The notes: generated from the letters alone by a model not told the origin. A DNA stretch of 5,854 bases from JBFKAV01 sp041621405 (GCA_041621405.1 JBFKAV010000187.1:1-5854); one strand, 5' to 3'. Positions 1-5,314 are shown, numbered from the stretch's first letter. Numbers and translations: made by a program.

Positions 1-71
1 CGGCGCGATCCCTGCGCTTCTGCGCCCCGATCAGATGCGACCTGCCGGCCTTGCGCCTGGATTCCGAGATC

Positions 72-141
72 TGCCCCTTCCCCGTTTTCCAAGTACCCTC
101 GGGGGGAGTCGCCGTGAGGCGACGGGGGCAGAAAGCCCCCC
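72..141 (-). repeat. Probable dispersed intergenic repeat behind flgD (double hairpin plus tail)
   Basis: Read on the minus strand, this begins with a C/G-rich double hairpin. A tail rich in G and A follows, containing GAGGGTACTTGGAAAA and then GGGGAAGGGGC. From memory, similar elements (a hairpin with CCCCCG arms, then a GAGG-TATTTGG-AAA-like tail and a purine-rich stretch) recur between genes in Rhodobacterales genomes, often directly after a stop codon. The hairpins are seen directly; membership of a repeat family is recollection and cannot be tested inside one window because only one copy is present. It begins 14 bases after the flgD stop codon. The exact ends are uncertain. Confidence 0.4.
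108..140 (-). terminator. Tandem hairpins downstream of flgD, candidate transcript end
   Basis: There are two perfect 6-bp stems side by side. GTCGCC (108-113) pairs with GGCGAC (118-123) around a 4-base loop, and GGGGGC (124-129) pairs with GCCCCC (135-140) around a 5-base loop. They start 15 bases past the flgD stop codon. Neither strand shows a T-run after the stems, so this is not a textbook intrinsic terminator. It may still stop or protect the 3' end of the fliK-flgD mRNA. A competing pairing is possible between the six G at 101-106 and the six C at 136-141. In plus-strand RNA the first loop is GUGA, a stable GNRA-type tetraloop. Confidence 0.45.
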
Positions 142-155
142 TTCGCCACCGCGGC

Positions 156-833
156 TCAGGCCGCGCCCGGCTCCCGCAGCGCGGTGATCTCGGTCGCCGG
201 CACCCTGGTTCCGCCATCGAGCACGAGGACCGTCGTGCCGCCTTCGCCGCGCGCCTCTACGATGCGCAGGTAGGCCTCCACCGGCGTGCTGCCCACCGGG
301 TCGCCGTTCGCGAAGCTCACGAGCTCGAAGCTGTAGGTGCCGTGCAGGTAGGGTACGCCGTTCGGCCCGATCCCGTCCCAGACGTAGGGGTCGGTCGAGA
401 CCGGGATCTCGCGCCGCTCCACCTCGCGGCCGAAGCTGTCGCGGATCACCAGCTCCACCCGGTCGGCCACGGCCGCCGGGTTGGGCGAGAGCGTGACCGG
501 CGCGCCGCGGAACGGCACCGGCGCCTGGGCGCGTGCCTCCATGCCGACCCAGCTCGCGAACTGCGCCATCCCCATCGCGCCGAACTGCGCTCCGAGCGCG
601 GTCAGGAGCTCGTTGGTGCGGACCTGCTGCTCCACCGAGGAGAAGGTCGCCAGTTGCACCGCGAACTCGTCCGAGGGCGTCGGGTTGAGCGGGTCCTGGT
701 TCTGGATCTGCGCGGTCAGCATCCTAAGGAAGGTCTGGAAGTCCGAGGTCACGACGCTGCGCTCGCTGGCCGGCACGGGCGGTTGCGCCGTGCGCGGCAG
801 CGCCTGCAGGGTCTGCGCGGAATTGATCTCCAT
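156..833 (-). CDS. flgD: FlgD, hook assembly scaffolding (hook cap) protein
   Basis: FlgD sits at the tip of the growing flagellar hook and guides polymerisation of exported FlgE subunits. The 225-residue product has the conserved FlgD N-terminal block at residues 32-77: DFQTFLRMLTAQIQNQDPLN, then an EF-VQLATFSSVEQ stretch and TNELL. Residues 92-100 (FASWVGMEA) match the usual 'IGkev' segment after it. The C-terminal half is beta-rich with VWDGIGPNG at 151-159, typical of the FlgD Ig-like/Tudor-like domains. Length is normal for the family. I chose ATG at 833 because AAAGGA lies 6 bases upstream; an in-frame TTG at 848 would start inside the fliK stop region and overlap that ribosome site. 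The gene follows fliK with an 11-base gap, so the two are very likely cotranscribed. The identification is secure. Confidence 0.96.
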   Translation of the reverse strand: MEINSAQTLQALPRTAQPPVPASERSVVTSDFQTFLRMLTAQIQNQDPLNPTPSDEFAVQLATFSSVEQQVRTNELLTALGAQFGAMGMAQFASWVGMEARAQAPVPFRGAPVTLSPNPAAVADRVELVIRDSFGREVERREIPVSTDPYVWDGIGPNGVPYLHGTYSFELVSFANGDPVGSTPVEAYLRIVEARGEGGTTVLVLDGGTRVPATEITALREPGAA

Positions 834-839
834 GGTCGG

Positions 840-845
840 TCCTTT
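840..845 (-). promoter_or_regulatory. Ribosome binding site of flgD, overlapping the fliK stop
   Basis: On the minus strand AAAGGA is followed by a 6-base spacer and ATG (831-833). The site shares one base with the fliK stop codon (845-847). A ribosome finishing fliK would cover it, so translation of flgD is probably coupled to that of fliK. It decides the start at 833 against the in-frame TTG at 848. Confidence 0.75.
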
Positions 846-2971
846 CAAAGCCTGAGGTCGAGCACGCCGGTCCCGAGGCCGTGCGGCGCCGAAGAAGCGT
901 GCGGCGCCGCAAGGGCCGCCGGGTCGCTCCGCGCAGCGTCGCCCGACACCGGGGTGGCGGGTGGCGCGTAGCCGTGGCGCGGCGCCGCACCTCCGCCCGA
1001 GGCGGTGTCGGCGCCGAACTGGAAGCTCACCGCGCCGTAGCCGGCCTGCCTGAGCTCGCGCGCGAGCAGATCGGCGTGGCGGCGCAGGAGCTCCAGCGTC
1101 TCGCCGCGCTCGGCGGCGATCTGCACTGTGATCGTGCCGTCGCCGGGCGCGAGGCCGAGCCGCACCGGTCCGAGCTCCTCGGGGTCGAGCCGGAGCTCGA
1201 TCCGGCCCTCGGGGCTCGCGGTCAGCGCTGCCGCCACCTGCTGCGCCGCGCGCGCGCCGATCTCGGCCCGCGCCTCGGGCGCCGCGTGCGGAGCTGCAGC
1301 GGCGTCACGCACGCCTGACGGGCCCTCGCCGAACCCATGCCCGGCGGCGGGCGGAGGCTCCGGGATGGCGCCGGGCCCGGCACCCGCTGCGCTGCGTTCG
1401 AGGGCCACCGCGGCTTTCGGGCCGGATGCACCCGGCGCGCCGTCCGGCGCAGTGGCCGCCTCGGCTCCGGCTGGACGGTTCAGCTCCGCGGCGGGCAGCA
1501 TTTCCTTGGTGCCACGGGCCTCGGCCATGGCGGGCTTCGATCCGCGAGCCGACGCCGCCGTCGCAAGCCCCGCCCATGTTCCGGCCGGCTGCGCGGCAGG
1601 TGTCGTCGCGGGCCCGCCACCGGGCGGCTGCGGGTTTCCGGCCGCCTCCTTCTCGGGCGCCGCATCTGCCGCATCGACCGCCGCTTCGAGCGGCGCCACG
1701 AGACCTGCCGATCCAGGCTCCGCCACGAGCGTCCCTCCGGGCAGACCGACTGACGCGGGCGCACTCGGCGCGACCTCCGTCCCTACCGGCCCAGAGGCGA
1801 AGTCCGGGGCCTGCACTGCGCTGGCTCCCGACGGAGCCGGCACTGGCGTCTCCGCGGCCCGAACCCGGACTGCGCCGGGCAACGCCGCGCCGGCTAGCGG
1901 CGCGGCGCCCTTTGCCGCGCGATCCCCTGAGGTCCGCGTTCCCTCTGCCGGTACGGCCGACTGTGCGATCCGCTCAAGCTTCGCGCCCTCCTCGGGCCGG
2001 CCAACGTCGAGGCCGCGCCCCGGCACCGCCGCCGCGTCGCGCCGCCACGCGGGCAGATCCGCCGGCGGCGCGCCAGCCGCTGCTCCAATGCCACGGGCCT
2101 CCGGTTCGGCAGGACGAAGGCCCGGCTCGCCCGGGGCCGCGCTCGGCTCTGCTCCGAACCCGACGGGCGAATCGATAATGCCTCGCATCGGGACATCCGG
2201 ACCCAGTCTCGAGGCAAGGACAATCCCGCCGCCGGGCGCGAGAACCTCCGCGCCCCGTGCGGATGCCGGCTCGGTCGACGGCGCGGCCGCGGAGATTCCG
2301 GGCGGCTCCGTCCGGGGTACCCGGGCCATCGGCGCGGCAGCGGCGCCTTGCGCGAAATGGCCTTGCGGTTGCGGAATCCCCGGCACCTGCCCCGCCGCCG
2401 CCGACAAGGCAACGCCGTTTCGTGCCGATGCGGCAAAGTCGCCGGGCAGGGAAGCTTCGGCCACAGTGGCGTCGACGGCCTCGGCCGCACCGCTCTCCGT
2501 GGCCAGCAGTTCCACTGGCGACGGCAGCGGCGGCGGCGGGACAGGCATCAGAAAGGCAAGGGGCGCGATCGCCGCCTCTGCCCCGGTCTCCGCTTGCCGG
2601 CGTAGCGACAGTGCCTCGGCCAGGGTGTCCTCGAGGACGGCGGCCGCCCCGACGGGACCCCGATGCGACACGGGAAGCAGAACCGGCTCGGCCGACGCCT
2701 CCGGGTTCTCGGCGGCGCCCGCGCCCGATCCCTCCGGCGCAGGCGATACGTCCAGCGCCGCGGAGGTCTTGCCCGGGAACCGCGGCAGCTCGAAACCCTG
2801 CGCCCGACCGGGCTCCGGCGCTGCCGGCGCGACCACCGGGCCGATGCCGACGAGCACCGATTCGAATGCCCCCTCCGCGCGCGGAGGCGCCCCGCTGTCG
2901 CCGGCGGCCACAAGCGCCGCCTTGCCGGCAGCCCCCGGAACAACGGCCTCGAAGATCTCGCTGACACGCAT
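845..2971 (-). CDS. fliK: FliK-type flagellar hook-length control protein
   Basis: FliK is an exported molecular ruler: it senses hook length and, through its C-terminal domain contacting FlhB, switches the export gate from hook to filament substrates. The product has 708 residues. The Flg_hook domain is at about 575-655, with RIELRLDPEELGPVRLGL at 590-607, TITVQIAAERGETLELLRR further on and LARELRQAGYGAVSFQF before the tail. Roughly 560 residues ahead of it are Ala/Pro/Gly/Glu-rich and low in complexity, with few Lys, no Cys that I can see, and no recognised domain. This is much longer than the enterobacterial protein (about 375-405 residues), although long disordered FliK proteins are usual in alphaproteobacteria. 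The ATG at 2971 has AGAGG (2979-2983) 7 bases upstream. It is first in the operon with flgD and divergent from the flgJ-type gene. The family call rests on the C-terminal domain and the neighbours. Confidence 0.9.
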   Translation of the reverse strand: MRVSEIFEAVVPGAAGKAALVAAGDSGAPPRAEGAFESVLVGIGPVVAPAAPEPGRAQGFELPRFPGKTSAALDVSPAPEGSGAGAAENPEASAEPVLLPVSHRGPVGAAAVLEDTLAEALSLRRQAETGAEAAIAPLAFLMPVPPPPLPSPVELLATESGAAEAVDATVAEASLPGDFAASARNGVALSAAAGQVPGIPQPQGHFAQGAAAAPMARVPRTEPPGISAAAPSTEPASARGAEVLAPGGGIVLASRLGPDVPMRGIIDSPVGFGAEPSAAPGEPGLRPAEPEARGIGAAAGAPPADLPAWRRDAAAVPGRGLDVGRPEEGAKLERIAQSAVPAEGTRTSGDRAAKGAAPLAGAALPGAVRVRAAETPVPAPSGASAVQAPDFASGPVGTEVAPSAPASVGLPGGTLVAEPGSAGLVAPLEAAVDAADAAPEKEAAGNPQPPGGGPATTPAAQPAGTWAGLATAASARGSKPAMAEARGTKEMLPAAELNRPAGAEAATAPDGAPGASGPKAAVALERSAAGAGPGAIPEPPPAAGHGFGEGPSGVRDAAAAPHAAPEARAEIGARAAQQVAAALTASPEGRIELRLDPEELGPVRLGLAPGDGTITVQIAAERGETLELLRRHADLLARELRQAGYGAVSFQFGADTASGGGAAPRHGYAPPATPVSGDAARSDPAALAAPHASSAPHGLGTGVLDLRL

Positions 2972-3024
2972 CCTTGCGCCTCTGGCTTTCTGCCTCGGTC
3001 AGGCCCGTCATAGTGCGGAGCGGG

Positions 3025-3039
3025 TTACCGGATGTTTAC
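3025..3039. promoter_or_regulatory. Candidate CtrA-like box in the fliK/flgJ divergent region
   Basis: The sequence reads TTAC, seven bases, TTAC. The known CtrA recognition sequence is TTAA-N7-TTAA, so each half matches at three of four positions and the spacing is exact. It lies almost exactly in the middle of the 118-bp gap: 53 bases from the fliK ATG and 50 from the flgJ-type ATG. It could therefore serve both divergent operons. A second pair with the same spacing occurs upstream of fliC (3785-3799). Known: CtrA controls flagellar genes in many alphaproteobacteria. That it binds here is inference. Confidence 0.4.
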
Positions 3040-3048
3040 GCCCCGGGC

Positions 3049-3076
3049 GCAATCTCGCGGCAATTGCGGGCAATTG
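3049..3076 (+). repeat. Helically phased GCAATTG repeats upstream of the flgJ-type gene
   Basis: Two perfect copies of GCAATTG start at 3060 and 3070, separated by CGG. A degenerate copy (GCAATCT) starts at 3049. The starts are 11 and 10 bases apart, about one DNA turn, so the copies would face the same side of the helix. Each perfect copy contains the palindrome CAATTG. The array sits between the TTAC-N7-TTAC box and the ribosome binding site at 3077-3081. It could be an operator, a promoter element or part of the leader; no regulator is identified. Confidence 0.5.
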
Positions 3077-3089
3077 AAGGAATCCGCCC

Positions 3090-3404
3090 ATGGCCGCCCC
3101 GATCCTCCCCGCCTCTGCCGCCATCTCCGGCGGCGCCTCCCCGGCGGCCGCGCGCCCCGCCCCCCGCAGCGATGGCGCGCTCCGCGCCGCGGCCGAGAAG
3201 CTGGAATCGACCTTCCTCGCCGAGATGCTGAAATCCGCCGGCGTCGGTCGCCCGCGCGCGTCCTTCGGCGGCGGCGCGGGGGAGGAGCAGTTCGCCTCGT
3301 TCCTGCGCCAGGCCCAGGCCGACGCGATGGTGAAGGCCGGCGGCATCGGCCTGGCCGAGGCGCTGTTCGAGGCCCTGAAGGAGCGCGCCGATGCAGAGAA
3401 ATGA
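3090..3404 (+). CDS. flgJ: FlgJ-type rod-binding protein (rod-binding domain only)
   Basis: The 104-residue product matches the N-terminal rod-binding domain of FlgJ, which acts in the periplasm as a scaffold for assembly of the flagellar rod. After a flexible Ala/Pro-rich start (1-30), residues 34-48 (AAEKLESTFLAEMLK) give the characteristic amphipathic helix. Residues 59-71 contain FGGGAGEEQFASF, and 84-95 (GGIGLAEALFEA) the conserved GG-GLAE motif near the end. The muramidase domain of the enterobacterial FlgJ (about 313 residues) is absent. This is the normal short form in alphaproteobacteria, where a separate enzyme opens the peptidoglycan. Such proteins are sometimes annotated as CheL. 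The ATG has AAGGA (3077-3081) 8 bases upstream. Its 3' end overlaps the next gene by 14 bases, implying a shared transcript. Confidence 0.85.
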   Translation: MAAPILPASAAISGGASPAAARPAPRSDGALRAAAEKLESTFLAEMLKSAGVGRPRASFGGGAGEEQFASFLRQAQADAMVKAGGIGLAEALFEALKERADAEK

Positions 3405-3741
3405 CCCCGTCGCAAGCCTCGCCCGGCTCTTGGAGCTTGAGCGCGCGGCGCTGATGTCGGGCGATCTCGCCCAGCTGCCGTCCTTCATCGCCGGCAAGGA
3501 GCGGCTGCTGATCGCCATCGAGCGGGACGCCACCCGCCCGGACGCCGCCGCGCTCGAGCGGTTGAAGGAGCGCGCGAGCGCGAACCAGGCCCTGCTCGAC
3601 GCCGCGCTCCGCGGCGTCCGCGCTGCCAAATCCCGGCTGGAGACCGCGCGGTCGGGCGGCCCGGCGCTGGCCACCTACGATGCCCGCGGCAAGGCCGAGA
3701 GCCATGGCCCCGAACGCCCCACCGTCGAGCGCCGCGCCTGA
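3391..3741 (+). CDS. flgN: FlgN-like flagellar export chaperone
   Basis: This small helical protein of 116 residues resembles the FlgN family, cytoplasmic chaperones for the hook-filament junction proteins FlgK and FlgL. Residues 8-45 (ASLARLLELERAALMSGDLA, then LPSFIAGKERLLIAIE) follow the family pattern of a helix with 'ERxALxxGDLxxL' and 'KExLL'. A second helix follows (ANQALLDAALRGVRAAKSRL, 64-83), then ATYDARGKA (94-102), like the tail motif of alphaproteobacterial FlgN. Heptad-like spacing suggests coiled coils. The ATG at 3391 lies inside the flgJ-type gene, preceded by AAGGAG (3378-3383) at 7 bases, so translation is coupled. Family assignment of such short helical proteins is less certain; the position between a rod gene and flagellin supports it. 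Confidence 0.75.
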   Translation: MQRNDPVASLARLLELERAALMSGDLAQLPSFIAGKERLLIAIERDATRPDAAALERLKERASANQALLDAALRGVRAAKSRLETARSGGPALATYDARGKAESHGPERPTVERRA

Positions 3742-3746
3742 AGCGC

Positions 3747-3764
3747 CGGATTGCTTCGAATCCG
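3747..3764 (+). terminator. Hairpin just behind the flgN-like gene
   Basis: CGGATT (3747-3752) pairs with AATCCG (3759-3764), a perfect 6-bp stem with a 6-base loop, starting 5 bases after the stop codon of the flgN-like gene. No T-run follows, so termination is only possible, or partial. The right arm contains GAATC (a GANTC methylation site). Confidence 0.3.
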
Positions 3765-3784
3765 AGGCAACTGGCAGGGCCCGC

Positions 3785-3799
3785 TTAGCGAACTCTTAG
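3785..3799. promoter_or_regulatory. Candidate CtrA-like box upstream of fliC
   Basis: The sequence reads TTAG, seven bases, TTAG, with the same spacing as the CtrA consensus TTAA-N7-TTAA and one mismatch per half. A further TTA follows at 3816. It lies 156 bases ahead of the fliC ATG, which would leave a leader of roughly 100 bases or more. I could not find a convincing sigma-54 (GG-N10-GC) or sigma-28 promoter in this gap. Binding by CtrA is inference from motif, location and gene function. Confidence 0.4.
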
Positions 3800-3851
3800 G
3801 GTTTCCCGACCAGCCTTACCCCTGCATCCGAGAGCGGATGGCGCGGTCTGG

Positions 3852-3864
3852 GGCCCTGAGGGCC
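3852..3864 (+). promoter_or_regulatory. Small hairpin in the upstream part of the fliC leader
   Basis: GGCCC (3852-3856) pairs with GGGCC (3860-3864) around a 3-base loop. An 8-bp palindrome GGCCGGCC (3861-3868) overlaps it and offers alternative pairings. Its function is unknown; it may simply be part of a structured flagellin leader. Confidence 0.25.
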
Positions 3865-3891
3865 GGCCGCTTTGGTCAGAAAGGCCCGAGC

Positions 3892-3934
3892 GCCGCCGAA
3901 GGGCGGTTTCCCGAAAACCGGCGCAAAAGCGCCG
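3892..3934 (+). promoter_or_regulatory. Structured fliC leader with three overlapping hairpins
   Basis: There are three stems. A is CCGCC (3893-3897) with GGCGG (3902-3906). B is CGGTTT (3904-3909) with AAACCG (3915-3920). C is CGGCGC (3919-3924) with GCGCCG (3929-3934) around an AAAA loop. A and B share bases 3904-3906, and B and C share 3919-3920. The RNA can therefore hold A plus C, or B alone. C ends 9 bases before the fliC ribosome site. In Caulobacter, FlbT acts on the 5' leader of flagellin mRNA, so a structured leader is a reasonable target. No consensus for such a site is known to me. Confidence 0.45.
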
Positions 3935-3943
3935 TCGGACCAC

Positions 3944-3948
3944 AAGGA
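3944..3948 (+). promoter_or_regulatory. Ribosome binding site of fliC
   Basis: AAGGA with a 7-base spacer leads to the ATG at 3956. It fixes the flagellin start and excludes an in-frame TTG at 3872, which would add 28 residues unlike any flagellin. The last base of the site begins an out-of-frame ATG (3948), and the TGA at 3949-3951 ends a short upstream open frame. Confidence 0.8.
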
Positions 3949-3955
3949 TGAACAC

Positions 3956-5230
3956 ATGTCCAGCATTCTGACCAACACCAGCGCAATGGTCGCGCTGCAA
4001 ACCCTCCGGGGCATCAATTCCAACCTGTCGAAGACGCAGGACGAGATCTCCACCGGCAAGTCGATCGCCACCGCGCGCGACAACTCGGCGGTCTGGGCGA
4101 TCTCGAAGGTCATGGAGTCCGACGTGAAGGGCTTCAAGTCGATCTCCGACAGCCTCTCGCTCGGCCAGTCGACGATCACCGTGGCGCGCAGCGCCGCCGA
4201 GACGGTCACCGACCTCCTGACCGAGATCAAGGGCAAGATCGTCGCCGCCCAGGAAGACAACGTCGACCGCACGAAGATCCAGACCGACATCGTCGCCCTG
4301 CGCGACCAGATCAATTCGGTGGTCAACGCGGCGCAGTTTAACGGCCTGAACCTCTTGTCGAACTCTTCCTCGACGGTCGGCTCGGGCACGGTCAGCGTGC
4401 TGTCCTCGCTCGACCGCGACGCGTCCGGCAGCGTCTCCGCGAGCTACATCAACGTCACCAAGCACGATCTCGGCACCGCCGCCCAGGCGGTCGATGGCAG
4501 CGGCACCTATACCGCCGGCTCGGGCGGCGCATCCGGCACGCTGAACGCCACCCAGTCGACCAACCTCACCATCGCCAGCGTCACCGCGGGCAGTGCCTAC
4601 TCGATCGGCTTCACCGGCACCGACGCGGACAGTTCGAGCTTCGTGCCGGGAACCTACACCACCTCGGGCGACGTGGCCGGCGCCTCGCTGATCACCTACG
4701 TCGTGCGCGACGGCGACACCGCGGCCGACGTCGTGAACGCGCTCGCCAACGCCTATGCCACCTATGCAGCCGGCAACGGGCTCGACACCAACGTGCTCGA
4801 CTTCACGGCAAGCGGCAGCACCCTCGTGGCGACCTCCGGCGTGACCGACGGCACCGACACGATCGCGGTGCGGCTCGACACGGTGACCGGCAATAACACC
4901 GTCGGCGGCGGCCTTGCCGCGCTGGCCGGGATCGACGTCTCGTCCGCGGCGAGCGCCGAAGCAGCGCTGGCATCGATCGAGGGGCTGATCCAGACCGCGA
5001 TCGACGCCTCGGCCGAGTTCGGCTCGGCCCAGGGCCGGATCGACATCCAGTCCGACTTCGTCGCCAAGCTGACCGACGCACTGAAGGCCGGCATCGGCAC
5101 CCTGGTCGACGCCGACATGGAGGAGGCCTCGGCCCGGCTGCAGGCGCTGCAGGTTCAGCAGCAGCTCGGCATCCAGTCGCTGTCGATCGCCAACCAGCAG
5201 CCACAGTCGATCCTGGCGCTGTTCCGCTAA
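3956..5230 (+). CDS. fliC: Flagellin (filament subunit)
   Basis: Flagellin is exported through the flagellar secretion system and polymerises into the filament. The 424-residue product starts MSSILTNTSAMVALQTLRGI. The N-terminal D0/D1 helices span about 1-136, with ARDNSAVWAISKVMESDV at 40-57 and NAAQFNGLNLLSN ending the block. The C-terminal D1/D0 helices span about 331-424: SAQGRIDIQSDF, DADMEEASARLQALQVQQQL, and QQPQSILALFR at the end. The middle (about 140-330) is a variable surface region rich in Ser, Thr, Gly, Ala and Asp. No Lys occurs between 169 and 371, and no Cys is seen. Start: AAGGA at 7 bases. The gap upstream is 214 bases, so it probably has its own promoter. flaF and flbT follow it, as in other alphaproteobacteria. 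Confidence 0.97.
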   Translation: MSSILTNTSAMVALQTLRGINSNLSKTQDEISTGKSIATARDNSAVWAISKVMESDVKGFKSISDSLSLGQSTITVARSAAETVTDLLTEIKGKIVAAQEDNVDRTKIQTDIVALRDQINSVVNAAQFNGLNLLSNSSSTVGSGTVSVLSSLDRDASGSVSASYINVTKHDLGTAAQAVDGSGTYTAGSGGASGTLNATQSTNLTIASVTAGSAYSIGFTGTDADSSSFVPGTYTTSGDVAGASLITYVVRDGDTAADVVNALANAYATYAAGNGLDTNVLDFTASGSTLVATSGVTDGTDTIAVRLDTVTGNNTVGGGLAALAGIDVSSAASAEAALASIEGLIQTAIDASAEFGSAQGRIDIQSDFVAKLTDALKAGIGTLVDADMEEASARLQALQVQQQLGIQSLSIANQQPQSILALFR

Positions 5231-5240
5231 GGGAAGCTCC

Positions 5241-5267
5241 GCCGGGGCGCCGAGCAGGCGCCCCGGC
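5241..5267 (+). terminator. Strong GC hairpin between fliC and flaF
   Basis: GCCGGGGCGCC (5241-5251) and GGCGCCCCGGC (5257-5267) form a perfect 11-bp stem around GAGCA, beginning 10 bases after the fliC stop. GGGA (5231-5234) and TCCC (5268-5271) can extend it across a 6-base bulge. No T-run follows. It probably ends or stabilises most fliC mRNA, with read-through feeding flaF and flbT, so that flagellin is made in large excess over its regulators. Confidence 0.65.
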
Positions 5268-5307
5268 TCCCGTGCCCGGCCGAAGCGCCGGCAGACCCCA
5301 CTCCCAC

Positions 5308-5314
5308 GGAAGGA
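5308..5314 (+). promoter_or_regulatory. Ribosome binding site of flaF (GTG start)
   Basis: GGAAGGA with a 7-base spacer precedes GTG at 5322. No ATG in this frame lies nearby, and the FlaF family motif begins directly after this start, so GTG is the start used. The spacer ends with GAGTC (5317-5321). Confidence 0.75.

Noticed and set aside
1..155. Possible gene fragment at the left edge, for example a minus-strand GTG at 148 open to the window end
   Set aside because: The frame runs through the hairpin repeat, has no ribosome site and no recognisable protein; there is no minus-strand ATG in this stretch.
834..848. flgD start at the TTG of 848
   Set aside because: The five extra codons contain the ribosome site for the ATG at 833, and the family pattern begins after that ATG.
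51..971. A 306-codon plus-strand open frame opposite flgD
   Set aside because: The translation is Arg/His-rich and unlike any known protein; flgD on the other strand is certain.
1128..3077. A 649-codon open frame on the plus strand, antisense to nearly all of fliK
   Set aside because: Its third codon positions face the third positions of fliK, the usual geometry for shadow frames in very GC-rich DNA. The product is Ala/Gly/Pro/Ser-rich with no recognisable domain and no good ribosome site, whereas the fliK frame has a clear Flg_hook domain.
3771..3787. Possible sigma-54 promoter TGGCAGGGCCCGC upstream of fliC
   Set aside because: Only 8 bases separate GG and GC instead of the required 10, and no other convincing -24/-12 pair was found.
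3872..3955. N-terminal extension of flagellin by 28 residues from an in-frame TTG
   Set aside because: Flagellins begin with the MSSILTN-type segment, and the ATG at 3956 has a proper ribosome site at 7 bases.
3785..4465. Minus-strand open frames opposite the fliC promoter and 5' part
   Set aside because: They run through the conserved flagellin coding region and leader hairpins, show no domain, and lack ribosome sites.
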